Source of the DNA: Piper betle
Taxonomy: Eukaryota > Streptophyta > Magnoliopsida > Piperales > Piperaceae
NCBI GenBank assembly: GCA_033002965.1
Contig: JAURVB010012434.1
Location: 46,382 to 110,381, forward strand
DNA length: 64,000 nt
Direction of reading: 5' to 3'
Part shown: positions 1 to 12,290 of the stretch, piece by piece
Numbering within the stretch: the stretch's first letter is position 1
Layout: every line of letters starts with the position of its first letter
Translations under genes and position numbers: made by a program
The notes under the pieces: generated by a model
The model's database searches: none
What the model was told of the DNA's origin: nothing
What the model saw: only the letters and a program-made list of their open reading frames with translations

Positions 1-1372
1 GAAGAAGAAATGAGTAAAAATTAGAAACACATTGCCAAGTTTAAGGCCTATGTCTGGCTAGCCCAGGTGTAAAACCTGTGACTCGGGTTATGATTTTATA
101 CTCACGGACCGATTGGTTTAACCGTCAGTCTGAGTCAAGTCAGTTTTAGAATACATACGCCGAGCTAAGGCCGGTTATATGTTATGAGCCATGAGGGTCA
201 ATTATACCCGAGTGTATGATAATAACGTCAATAAAATAACATAAAAATGAGTAATCAGAATATGCGGCAGTATGCTAGATTTTTAGTATTTCATACATTA
301 GACGGTGAAAAATTAGAATTAGGTTGTTTATCATGTTAGGATGTGTTAGATAGGATTTTGGGTGGGTTAGTGGGTTAGAACATGTTAGTTTAATTATTTG
401 AGCATATTTTAATTTGTAGAATTTTATCATATTTATTTAATATTTTTTAAGAAATTAATTATGAATATTGACTCGAAGTAAGAGCGACTTAAAGTCTTAA
501 TTACAAGACTGTCCCCAACTTCTTCCCTTCTTCTTCTTATTTCTCCTCCTTGGTTCCTCTTCCAAGCCACCCGCCACCTCTCTTTTTCTTCCTCCCCCTG
601 CTCTGCTGGCAACTGCCCTTGCCACCACTGACCACCATCACCTCGGCGACCACCTCGCCCCCTTTGCCGTCGACTCTGCCTCACCTCCGGCCCTTCTTCT
701 TTCCTTCTCTCCTTCCTTTCTCTTTGCTTTCCACCCTTGGTTGCCACCACCGTTGCCTGCATGTGTCACCGCCAGCCATCAACGCCAGCAATGACCTCTG
801 GCGACCCTCTCTAGCCCTTCCCTTACCCTTTTTGACCATTCCACGGCTTGTACGATGACATGCAAGGTGACCCTTGCTTAAAATAGGGTCGTCGCTTGCA
901 TGCACGTTCACCGACGACTACCGCCACCGCTGACCAGTCACGCACCACCTCCGGCCACACAAATTACCCCCTTAGCCGACCTCGATCATCCCTAGTCTTC
1001 TCCCCATTCCCTAGCTGACCCATAGTTTGTACGCCCTCACCTTAGCCGACCACCACTCACAGCTATTGCCACCGGCAACTGGCCGGCCAGTGGTGCTCCG
1101 ACCATGACGAGCTACCTTCCTCTTCTCAGCGTAGCCTTGGGCTGCAACCACAGCTGCCATCTCCATCCTCACGGCATTGGCAATTGTGGTCGTCGCCGTC
1201 GTCGCCGAGTCATCTTCAACCTAGGTATGAAGATTTAATCTTTATTTTATTTTATATATGAATGACCATCATAAGCATGTACATCATTCGATTGTGTACT
1301 AATTTTAGGGTTTTGAAATCATGTTGTTGCAATTATGAACAAAATAATTGATTAGTTAATTAAAAATGTGTG

Positions 1373-4186
1373 TGTAATACCCCAAATCTGGTTCACGCTC
1401 ATGAACCAAACTGGCATACTATAGGCCCCGGTTAGGTCGGCTAACCCAAATCCAACTCGTACGGATCTAATCTCGGCGTCTTAAGATGAAGATACGACTC
1501 GTCATACATGGATGAATGCACGGAATCCTAACATGATACTACATGGATGACATACAAACTAAATTACATACCAATACAATTACGATCAAATCAGTAAAAA
1601 TTCTAAAATAACACGGACAAAATCTCCCCTAACCTGTCAAATAATATATATAAATATATATGCATGCATCAACAATTTCATTCACACAAAATCTAATCTA
1701 CTATACACTCATTTTGAAGCTTGGGTCTCAACCCACAATGCTTCCACTGCGCAATCTATTCACATTTCCTTTTCCTGTCATCATGTCTTAGTATTTAATC
1801 TCATTATGTCTTCAAATTTTAGCATTTAATCACATCACATCAATATAATAATATCATAACAAAATATAACCACTCAATCCACTGACATATGTGCAAGGGA
1901 AGATAGTGCTCTTCCGTCCAAACTGGCTCCTCCAACTCGTGATTATTACCTACATATAATATAAAAATACGTCAGTAACAAGTGTTACTGGTTCAGAAAA
2001 TAAAATAACTATAACAAGTTGGCTATGAGACTAAACTCTCATATGAAAGAAAACATCATATACTCCTCATGAACACTTTGAAGGGCACCTATTGAGGAGC
2101 CACTGGGCTGCAGACCCGGTAGCGTCCCGAACTGATTGATTTGTTGTTGTTGATGCCTCTCTCAACATTTTCTTACTTCATTTTCTGGTCTCAAATCCTA
2201 AGCCCTCTTCTTACCTCCATATTTCTCCTGGCCTTGACCACGAAGGCCGAATACTCTCAGGCAGTCACCTTTAGTACCCTTTGAACCACAAGTCTGGACA
2301 TGCGCTGTACTAAACAATACCCATAAACCTCCACGTTCTCTGGGTGTGAGGAACTCAAACGCGCTCCATCTCTCATCTCACTGGAAACTCGATAAAATTA
2401 TATATATAGGCATGGGAAGGGATTTATATAATAGGCCTGAAGGCAACTTGTGGTGGATCTTGTTTTCGAAATCATCCTTGAGGGATCTCATCCTCAAGGG
2501 GTTATTAATCCGGAAAACTGTTCGGTTAAATGGCCCGAGTTAAGCGGGATCCGATAAAACGCCACTTAACCCATCTTACAAATAATAAAATAAACATACA
2601 ATAGAAGAGCGTAAAACAGAGACGAGTCCTAAACAGACCTGGTAGAAGCTCCAAGCGTGTCATCGCGCCTAGGCGGCGAGCTCCTACTTCGTACCTACAC
2701 ATCAAAACTAAATACTAACGTCCGCTAACTAAATGATAAATCAAACTCAATGATCAACACACTCACACAATCAAACATCCATCAACAGTCAAATAATCAC
2801 AAATGTGAAAGCAATTCTAACTCATCCTATTCATACCAATTTTATTGTGTTTTCTAAGTTACATCATGGTCACTTATCATGCTCCGACTCAATTTATCTC
2901 ATTAGATCACTTAACATTCATTCGCTATTACCCAATTCATGCAATCATCACTTCACTCATAATTAGGCATTACTCATAACAGTTAATCAAACCTAGCATA
3001 CTTTGCTAACATTCATCAAGTTTAAATTATCAATTCGGAGGTAATTATACCTCACGTTGTCAATGATCCGCGACGATTAGGGTTTTGACGCGCATCTCGG
3101 AGCTCGAATTCGACACTCGGCGGCGTCCGAAATTGATCAGGTTCGACTGGATGAACTCAGCAGAAGATCGGCCAAATTCTAGCGAATCCAGTTTTCTGGT
3201 TGTTTTTCGGCCGGTTTCAGCGGTTTTCTGGCAACCTTCCGGCGGTTTTCCAATGACAGTCGCCTGCGGCGTCTACTAGCTGAATAGCATGGGTATTGGA
3301 TACCATTGGAACCGGCTCGGTGAGCCCGACTCATCTACGGCATCGATGTGACCGGTGGAGGTGGTGGCTCGCTGAAAATGACAGAAACAGCGGCGGCAGC
3401 GATGGGTAAAGAAATTTGGCCAGTCTGGGCGGCGATGGGCTCTGATCAGGTCGGGGAAGGTCGCTAGAGAGTCGAGGGTGTCGAGGCTACCACTCAATTA
3501 TGGTGGCGACGGTCACCGGCGGCGCGATCGACGACAGAAGCGCAACGTGGGCATGGCGCTAGTCGCGGTGGTCCGACGTCGTGGAGGCCGAATGGTGGCC
3601 AGGTCTATCAGGGCAGCACGGCGATGCCGTGGCTGGGCTAGGCAGCGGCGATCAGCGGTGGTGAGACAAGCAGAGGGTGGCGCGGCTAGGGTTTAGATGG
3701 GGAAGAAGGCGTTGGGAGGGAAGAAAAGGTCTGGTGGCAAACTTGTAAATATTACTTGACTCGTCTCCGACTCGAGTAAAGAATAATAATTAAGTCGTAT
3801 TAAATCCTTAAAAAAATCTGGAAAAATCCCATAAAATCAAACAAACACCAAAACATCCTAATGATATGCTCTAAAACTATCAACCCACCCAAACTGCCCG
3901 TAACGCGTTCTAACACGATAAACGGCCTAAAACTAATTCTACAATCCACTTTATATAAAAATAAAAAAAATAACTAGCATACTCTCATATATTCTGATAA
4001 CTCATTCTATTCTACTGTGTTTATGACGTTATCATCATATACTTGGGTACACATGACCCTCGTAGCTCATACACGCGACTGGCGTCCGCTCAGTACAAGC
4101 GTTCTAAAACTGACTCGACTCAAAAAATAAAGGTCGAACCGACCGATTCTGAATATAAAACCTTAACTCGAATCGTGGGTTTTACA
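1373..4186 (+). mobile_element. Younger solo LTR nested in the older LTR
   Basis: Starts TGTAATACCCC and ends GGGTTTTACA, with a perfect 5-bp target-site duplication GTGTG at 1368-1372 and 4187-4191. It is 2,814 bp and aligns along its length with the LTRs at 41101-44061 and 50758-53694. As printed it runs opposite to its host LTR; by the primer-site evidence at 41 kb, its true sense strand is minus. Short open frames in it (for example 2346-2543 and 3478-3696) are not conserved genes. One LTR with an intact target duplication and no internal region is the usual product of LTR-LTR recombination. Confidence 0.92.
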
Positions 4187-5603
4187 GTGTGCATGTCTAT
4201 ATTAATGTTAATTAAGGTGAATACTTAGACTTGTGAATTACACATTTAGTTCAAATGATTAAATTGTTATGATTGAGTATTAGTTTGATTATTAAGAAGG
4301 TTATGATCTTAAATTAGTTAATTGATATGTTTAAACACATAGTAACAAATTGAGATGTTGATGGCATGATCACGTAGGAATATAGAATTATATGACATGA
4401 TTGTTAGGATTTGTTGGATTGATCAGGATATGCATGCTTGCCCTAGTGTTGTTGACTATTCAATCATGTGATTCATGCAATACCCCGTTGAGAGCTTCTA
4501 CCATGTCTATTTAGGACTTGTACTCTTGATTGTTGATATATTCTATTGTTGCTTTGGATTGTATGTTGTAGGACATGTTAAGTGGCGATTTATCGGACCC
4601 CACTTAACATGGGTCATTTAGCAAACAGTTTTTGGAAATTAACAACCCTCGAGGATGAGATCCCTCGAGTCTGACTTTGAAAACAAGATCCATTATAAGT
4701 TGTCTTCGAGGCTTAAATTATTAAATCTCTTTCCAGGCCTATATAAGTTTTTTGAGTTTTCAATGAGATGAAAGATGGTGAAATTGACTCGCACGTACCG
4801 TGAGCAAGTGCACGTGCCAGTCAAAGCGGGCTTTTGATTAATGAGAAGACTATTTCATTCTTGATGGATCCTGACAACCCGCGTTTTGAGTTCCTTACAC
4901 TCAGAGAAATGTGGGATTTATGGGTACTATTTAGTATAGCGCACGTCCGAACATGTGGCTCAAAGGGTATTAAAGGCGAATCTTGAGATGCCTCGGCCTT
5001 TGTGCTCGAGGCGAGGAGAAATATGGAGGATTAGAGAGGGTTTAGGATAAATTGGTAGTCCAAAAGGATCAAAAGAGAAATGAGAAAATGGCAAGAGAGG
5101 CATCAGCCAGTCAGTTTAGGATGTCATCCTAACTATAGCTTGATGGCTCCTCAGTAGTTACCCTTATGAGAGTTCTGTTGGAGTATATACATGTTTTTCT
5201 TTTAATGAGAGTTTGCTCTCATAAACAACTTGATATTAGTTATTTTCTAGACCAGTGCAACCAATGCTAACAGTTTTCAATTATATATGTAGGTGAACAT
5301 CAGTTATAACTGGATATACTGAACTTGATGAATGAGCTGTGACATCGTTGCACACATATATGCCTGGCAATAAGGCGCTTAATTATGATTCTAGTGAATG
5401 TGTAAAACTTGTGATGAAATATTTTGATGATGTTTTAATGCATGGTGAACTTATTTTGTGAATGAAGTTGGAAATTTTGAAGTTAGCAAACTTCCAACTA
5501 TGGTAACATGAGTAATAGATGACTCAAGACTCAGCCAGGGATCATGACCGAGAAAAATGGTGTGATGATAAAAGGAGGTGATATTGTGTTATGTTTTATT
5601 ATC

Positions 5604-5606
<3 letters not shown>

Positions 5607-5639
<33 letters not shown>
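5607..5639. repeat. (TA)n microsatellite
   Basis: Uninterrupted alternating TA run inside the older solo LTR. Confidence 0.95.
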
Positions 5640-5642
<3 letters not shown>

Positions 5643-5976
5643 ATATGATGATGTACATGGTGTTTTCCCTATTGCACTTTTAGGGAAAACCTTGTCCATT
5701 TATTTACAGGATTTCCATAATGTTTAAATTGATTACTGTGTGACTTGATTTTTGGTGTGATTCTTTTCTTCGTCATAATATCATTCACGTAGCGTCCTGT
5801 TAGGTTGTGCATTTCATACATTTACTGTGTCATGATTTTTATCTTATGACACTTAGAATAGATCATTTCCGCTTAAGTTCGGGTTGACCAAATTAATTGA
5901 ATTGAGATTCAGTTTGGTCCCCATTAATATTTCCAGTTCGGTTAACAATAAACCGGATTTGGGGTGTTACACCAAG

Positions 5977-8900
5977 CCACCATCGGCCACATCACCACTT
6001 CCGCCGGGTTCTGCTCACACCAAACTAAATTACGACCAATTCCCATCAATGAAGAAGCTCTTCATCGCTGAAAAACAGCCCAAAAGGTGCTCGTCAAAAC
6101 AGTGCAACAACATCATATGACCAACTTTCTGGCTTCCATATAGCTAGACCAAGCCATCTCCAATCGAGATTCGACAATCAGTTGACTCTTCTCACCTTCT
6201 TCCATGACTCACGGCCAGAAACCGCCTCATACAGACGTTGTTGTTGCCGGAACTTTTCAGTGCTACCATTGTCGGTTGTCCTCCATCGATAATCAAACCT
6301 CCGCAAAACCACTTATTAATTAGAGACCTGTTGATCTGAGTGATCGCCGTCCACTAAAGGTGCTGGAAACGTCGTCGTCGCTAGAGCAACCAAGCGCTAC
6401 GTTGCACTGTGCCGAGCATTAAGGGTGGTATCTGGCCTGTTTATAGTGGCCGAGTCCACTGCCTTCAACCATGAAGAGCTCACCCACAAAATGTTTTTTG
6501 TGACCAGATCCGCAACCCAATCAAGGCCAAGATTTGAGCTGACGTACCGCACGCGGCCTGAAGCTTGGTGCACCTAGAAAAGTCCTTACATGGTTATGCC
6601 ACTCGATATGGTCCTTCTCAAATCGGTCTCGTTCAATCTAATATCATTCTAAAAATAATTTGAAGGTCTTCTCAACTTCGTATTGAGACGGAACTTCTTA
6701 CCTCACCTTTTTGGATGCTCTATATACATTAGCGGGGTTATTTCGAAGATTCAAAGACTAAAAGATGATAAAATAGGGAATTAGAGTTTAAGTTATTAAA
6801 GGCGAATCAAATCAAGGTAGTGAAAAATTCATTATTTTGTCAAATTGATAAAAATCAATAAAAATAGTGAATTTGTGTTTTCTAAATTATTGTAAAAATT
6901 CACTTGTGAATTATTGTGAGAGACCACGTAAAATTTTTTTGTGTCTTTCCTCGCTTACAATCCTCTTATTTTTATTTTAACTTACACGGTTTCTTTACAC
7001 GATAAGGGTGCCTTTGGTCCCATCAAACCCCTTCAATTCAATTTCACATCAAAGCCCAGTAAGACGCAGGGCGATGCCACACCCAAACAATATATCTGTA
7101 TATATATTGCACAAGTAAAAAATTGATAAAATTTTATCTTTTTGACATCAATATGACTATTTTTAGATTTTTAAATATGTACTAGTTTAGTGATATTTTG
7201 AAATTAAATTTTATGACAATTTCTTTGAAAATTAAAATGAAAAGGAGAAGTAGTAGATTAAGTTGAAAATATATAAATACTTTATTAATTTATTTTTATA
7301 TTTATTTATGTGGATTTTGAGCAGTGGGATATGCTAAATTGTTCCAAATAAAAAATATATCTTATATAGTAGGTTATATGAATTGTAACTTGTCTATATA
7401 AGGCTCTCGTTTTTATAACAAAAATATATATAAAATAAAGTGCAATACAAAAAGTTGGCCAACGTTTCCCTCCTACATACCTTATTTAACTCAATCGTTT
7501 TATTCCAAGTTATATCAAATAATTTTGAATATAAGTTGAATATAATGAAAAAGAATGTAAATCACTTGTAAGGGTTAAATTGTGAAACTAAAGGGTAAAA
7601 CCTAGTTCTCATAGCAAAACGTGCTAATTGTTTCTGACTATAAATCGTGATTAAATAAGTTCCAACGCTAATAAACGTTCACATGTTATCATTTTGTTAG
7701 GATGGACATTCCTACTAGTTTTAAGATCCGTTAGATTTAATTGCTAAATAAGATGATTAAAGAAAGTGTTATGCTTTAATGATAAGTAGAGACTGATATG
7801 TTTGCATCTCATAAAACGTGCATATATTATGGATGTGTGATAACTCTATAAAAGAATTATTATTTTGTATCTTTAACGAATTCTTTTGCCTGTTTTTAAG
7901 TATTGCATTCTTGAAGTTTAGGTGTATTGTGTTTATTTTAATAAAAACTTAAAAAATCATTAAATTGTCTGGTTGGTTGCATGTTTGATGTCTACTTGGG
8001 TGTTGTCAATCAGGTGTAATGAACCTTGGCACGGAGGCGCAGAACCTCGGGTTATTTGTGATATCTAATTCTTTACGAGACCGACAAATACCTGCTTTTT
8101 CGACATCTTGAGGGACAAAAAACAGGAGAAAAACCCACGCAACTTCATTGACTATTCAAAAGGAGAAGACGAATGGTTCAACAAAGAAGATCGATCTTAA
8201 ATAGTTTTTCTTATTTCCTCCTTTTTTTCTTTTTTGTAATGAATAATATGATCTCAATGAAGTTTCTGATGCTTGTAGTTTATATTATAGAGTAATTTTA
8301 TTGTTTTGGATTCTAATAGATTTAATCACAGTACTTGATAAAATTTATTTATTTCTTTCGATTTATTTAGTGTTGATGAATTGCTTGTTTTATCTTGTTT
8401 TAATTTATGCAATAGCCTGGTTACATTGGCCAAAAATTTGATTTCACCTAGAGATAAAGAAATTGAATTTGTCGTAGATAGAATAACTTTAGTTCATGTT
8501 GATGATTCATGAATAAGACATAAATGTACTTATTTACCTAAAACATTCATATTAAAGTTGTATTTAGTGTGTTGTTTTGATTTTAATTACATAGAGAAAC
8601 AATATTTATATTAGCGTGTTTCATTGGATTACAATCCATTACTTTGATTGATAGAGGCGAAGAATAAATTGAGTTAAGTAAAGTAATTGAAAAAAAGTTG
8701 TGAATCTTATGTTTTTAGTTGTTGAAAAAATTCTTGATAAGTTAATTTTAATGTTAGAGTAAATTCTCTTCTAATTTATTTAGAAAACCAAACTAAAAAC
8801 ATTTTTTGATTTCACTTAAGTAAATTTAATTAAACTACTTTTGATAAATTACAATTTTAACATTAATGCCTTGTATGACAATACTTTTTCATCACATATA

Positions 8901-9249
8901 TTACTTGGTTCGACACTATTTTGTGTCTTAATTTCCACATCAATGTGCCTTTTCGTTGTATAATCAACGTTTAACATATATTATTCTTGATTAAATTCAG
9001 GATTTTAAATTTAACAAAACCGCAATCAAATGCCAAATATCACTCCCACAACCCATTATTAAATTATCAAACGTTAATGATATATATATATTTGATGTAA
9101 TATAGACTCAAACTTGAACTAGAGATTTTCTCTAGCAAAGTAGATCCAACACATTTCTAGTGAATAAAAATCAAAGTCAAAATTAGTTTTGTAAGTGAAA
9201 ATTAAAATGGGTTCGGATCAACACTTTTCTTAGCTCAACTACAATTCAA
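5977..9249. other. AT-rich intergenic stretch without a recognised gene
   Basis: About 3.3 kb. The first 700 bp are less AT-rich and look like decayed coding or transposon sequence, but no family is recognisable. From about 6700 onward the sequence is strongly AT-rich, with only short chance frames. Confidence 0.6.
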
Positions 9250-10499
9250 GCAAATTAATTACTGATAAGTAATATAAAGATGATTTCACTAAAATTTTAA
9301 AAGTGCCTTATATACACGAAATATAGCTCATATAAACTTATATGCTACATATTTTTAATGGGTTCAATTACTCAAAATCTATTACATAAATATAAAATAA
9401 ATAATAAGGATAATAATAAATTTTCAATTCAATATAATGATCCGAACACATTTATCTGAATTATCAAAATAATTATAATAAAATTTATTTTTAAAATATC
9501 TATTAAGTAGTGTATTTTTAAAATCTAAAATTTAGTGATAATGACCTCAAAAAAATAAAAATTTTATCAACCATCAACTTATGCACTATACTTTTAAGAC
9601 AATATAAATATTATTTTATGGGACTAGCTAAAAAAGATTCAAATTTATATCTATACTAGTATATAAAATTAAGGATTTTTAATACATTGCTCACATGGCA
9701 TCTTATTATTTTACAATAATATCTTTTTTTCTTATTAGAAAAAATTACTATTTTATTGTAATTAGAATTTGTTTCTATCGCTTTAATATTTATCTACTAT
9801 AATTAGGATTTCTTTTATCACGTTTCATCTAATTATTTACAATACTATTATTTTATTTTTTTATTGATAAAAATACTACTTTGTATTATAATTAGTATTT
9901 TTTAAATCATTTAATAATTTTTTTTGTAAGTAGAATTTGTTTTAATTTTTTTTATAATTAGAATTTATTTTGAATCCTTTAGTCGCACATCTTCACATTA
10001 GTGTTTGTTAGATGTATAATTAGGTGTAATTTACCTTAATTTTTTCTTTTTTAAAAAAATACAGTCATATAATTTATTTCGGCAATGATAATTGGTTAGT
10101 GATAACCCATACTAATCCACATTAATTTTTAAACATATCAAGTCTCATCATCACTAAAAAAGTGGACATAAAGTCATACCTTACACTTATTCCAACTTGA
10201 AAAAACAATTATTTTCTCATCCATGATCCCACAACCCCCTCGCCGTCTAAACCTTTTTTTATTTAAAAAATCAGGGCCCAACTCTGCCCATATTATCCAA
10301 TGACAATTCTCGTTATTGCATTTTACTCCATTTCCATTTAAAGTCATTTCCTAATTATCACCGCCGCCTCGCAACTTCAACCAACTAATTTCAAATTTTA
10401 ACCATTCGATCGCTAAATCATTCGATTATAACTTTTCGATCTTTCCACATTTGCCCTGAAATGTCCGTGCCTCGCAAAATGATACCTCCTTCTCGTCTT
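9250..10499. repeat. Tandem duplication, distal unit (upstream of EPCR-like gene)
   Basis: This 1.25-kb unit begins GCAAATTAATTAC and repeats from 10500. Shared blocks in the same order include TCAATTCAAT, TATTAAGTAGTGTATTTTT, ATCTATACTA, CCGTCTAAACC and CCAATGACAATTCTCGTTAT. The last 250 bp of each unit hold a GC-richer segment (GCCGCCTCGC) ending in CTCCTTCTCGTC. The distal unit carries many small indels and substitutions relative to the proximal one. Confidence 0.85.
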
Positions 10500-11757
10500 G
10501 CAAATTAATTACAAGCACCATAAGTAATATATAATGATGATTTCACCAAATTTTTAAAAGTACCTTATGTACACAAAATATAACTTATATGCTATATCTT
10601 TTTTGGGTTCCATTACTCAAAATCCATATACATAAATATAAAATAAATAATAAAGATAATTATAAATTTTCAATTCAATCTAACGATCCTAATATATTTA
10701 TCATAATTATCAAAATAATTATAATAAAATTTAATTTTAAAATATCTATTAAGTAGTGTATTTTTAAAATCTAAAATTTGGTGATAATGATGTCAAAAAA
10801 AATAAAAATTTTATCAACCATCCACCTATGCACTATACTTTTAATACAATATAAATATTATTTTATAGGACTCACTAAAAAGATTCAAATCTAAATCTAT
10901 ACTATTATATAAAATTAAGGATTTTTAATATGTTGCTATCACATGTCATCTTATTATTTTACAATATTATTTTTTTATTTCTTATTAGTAAAAAAATTAC
11001 TATTTTATTGTTATTAGAATTTATTTCTAACCCTTTAATATTTTCTACTATAATTATGATTTATTTTGTCACGTTTCATTTAATTATTTACAATATTATT
11101 CTTTTATTTTCTATTTATAAAAAATATTACTTTTCTATTATAATTAGTATTTGTTTTAAATAATTTAATATTTTTTATTGTAAGTAGAATTTGTTTTAAT
11201 TTTTATTATAATCAAAATTTATTAGCCGCACATCTTTAGATTAGTATTTAGTTAGATGTATAGATACGTGTAGTTCACCTTAATTTTAATCTTTAAAAAA
11301 AATATAGTCATATAATTTATTTGGGCAATGATAATTAGCTAGAGATAACCCGTACTAATCAACATTAATTTTTAAACATATAAAGTCTCATAATCACTAA
11401 AGAAGTGGACATAAAGTGACACCTTTAACTGATTCCAAATTGAAAAAACAATTATTTTTTAACCCATAATCCTGGAGCCCCCCCGTTAGCGGCACCGTCT
11501 AAACCTTTTTTCACAAAAAAGAAAAAAGGTCAGGTCCAATGTGGGCCCTACTACCCCCAATGACAATTCTCGTTATTAAAATCAATACCAAGGGCATTTT
11601 GCGCCATTTCTGTTGCCGCCTCTCGCTTCCCACGCCTGCAACTTTCACAACTAATATTCAACTTTAACCGTCCGATCGCCAACAGTTTCGATTCCAGCCG
11701 TCCGACTTTCATCGTTTGCCCCGAAATATCAGCGCTGGCAGTAGCTCCTTCTCGTCC
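10500..11757. repeat. Tandem duplication, proximal unit; probable promoter region of EPCR-like gene
   Basis: Second copy of the unit at 9250-10499. It ends about 300 bp before the first 5'UTR intron donor of the EPCR-like gene, so it should contain the proximal promoter. I see no convincing TATA box; the GC-rich start region with pyrimidine-rich leader would suit a TATA-less promoter. The duplicated 250-bp GC-richer end means a decayed second copy of the promoter-proximal DNA lies 1.25 kb upstream. Confidence 0.75.
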
Positions 11758-12060
11758 GTCAGATTTAGATCCGACGGTGAATGTTGATCTGGCGGGTCTG
11801 GCGTAAGGCTGGTAATTTTACAATTTTAAAAATTTTGCGTTGTTTTTTTTTTTTTGCCATTTTGTTTTTCCGTTTAAACCCTAGGCCACGCGAAATCAAA
11901 GAAACCCTAACTTCTCCCCTCCCTCCCCCGATTCTCGCCGGTAAAAATTTCGGCGGAAATTGCAACGGATCGTTCGATTGGAGGGTGTTTGCGATGGTGA
12001 TTGGAGTATAATTTCCGATTCGTAGCGAAAGTTGCGTTCTTTCGGCGTGTTCTGATGCAG

Positions 12061-12276
12061 GTACGGTGCTTTCTCTCTATTTGTTTTGGGGGTTTTTCAA
12101 TTTCGAATCAGATCTGTGCACATGATCGTGAAGTTGGGGTGCCTGTTGAGGTTACTGGGGTGTAATTTTGTTTGTATGGTGTTTGGCGGGTTTGTTGGAG
12201 GTTCGAGATTTTTCTTTTTGGCTCGGTTGCAGGATGTATGATGGAATCTGAAATTTGGGGGTTTTGGTTTTTTCAG
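12061..12276 (+). other. 5'UTR intron of EPCR-like gene
   Basis: Donor GATGCAG|GTACGG at 12060/12061 and acceptor TTTTTTCAG at 12276, followed 14 nt later by the likely start codon. Introns in 5' leaders are common in plant housekeeping and chromatin genes. The leader before it (about 11760-12060) is pyrimidine-rich and contains a short upstream open frame from 11781. Confidence 0.6.
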
Positions 12277-12290
12277 TGTTCCTTGCTCGC

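Larger units (their letters stand above)
68..5971 (-). mobile_element. Old solo LTR of the LARD-like family, interrupted by a younger LTR
   Basis: The left edge starts TGTAAAACC and the right edge ends GGGGTGTTACA, matching the two LTR ends of the element at 36.9-44.1 kb but in minus-sense orientation. The flanks are CCAGG (63-67) and CCAAG (5972-5976), a decayed 5-bp target-site duplication. Without the insertion at 1373-4186 and its 5-bp duplication the LTR is about 3.08 kb. Landmarks shared with the other copies include the CCACTTAAC block near 4600, the CCTCGAGGATGAGATCCC block near 4650 and the CAGTCAAAGCGGGC block near 4820. Many substitutions, and a (TA)n run at 5607-5639, show that it is old. 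No internal coding region remains. Confidence 0.85.
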
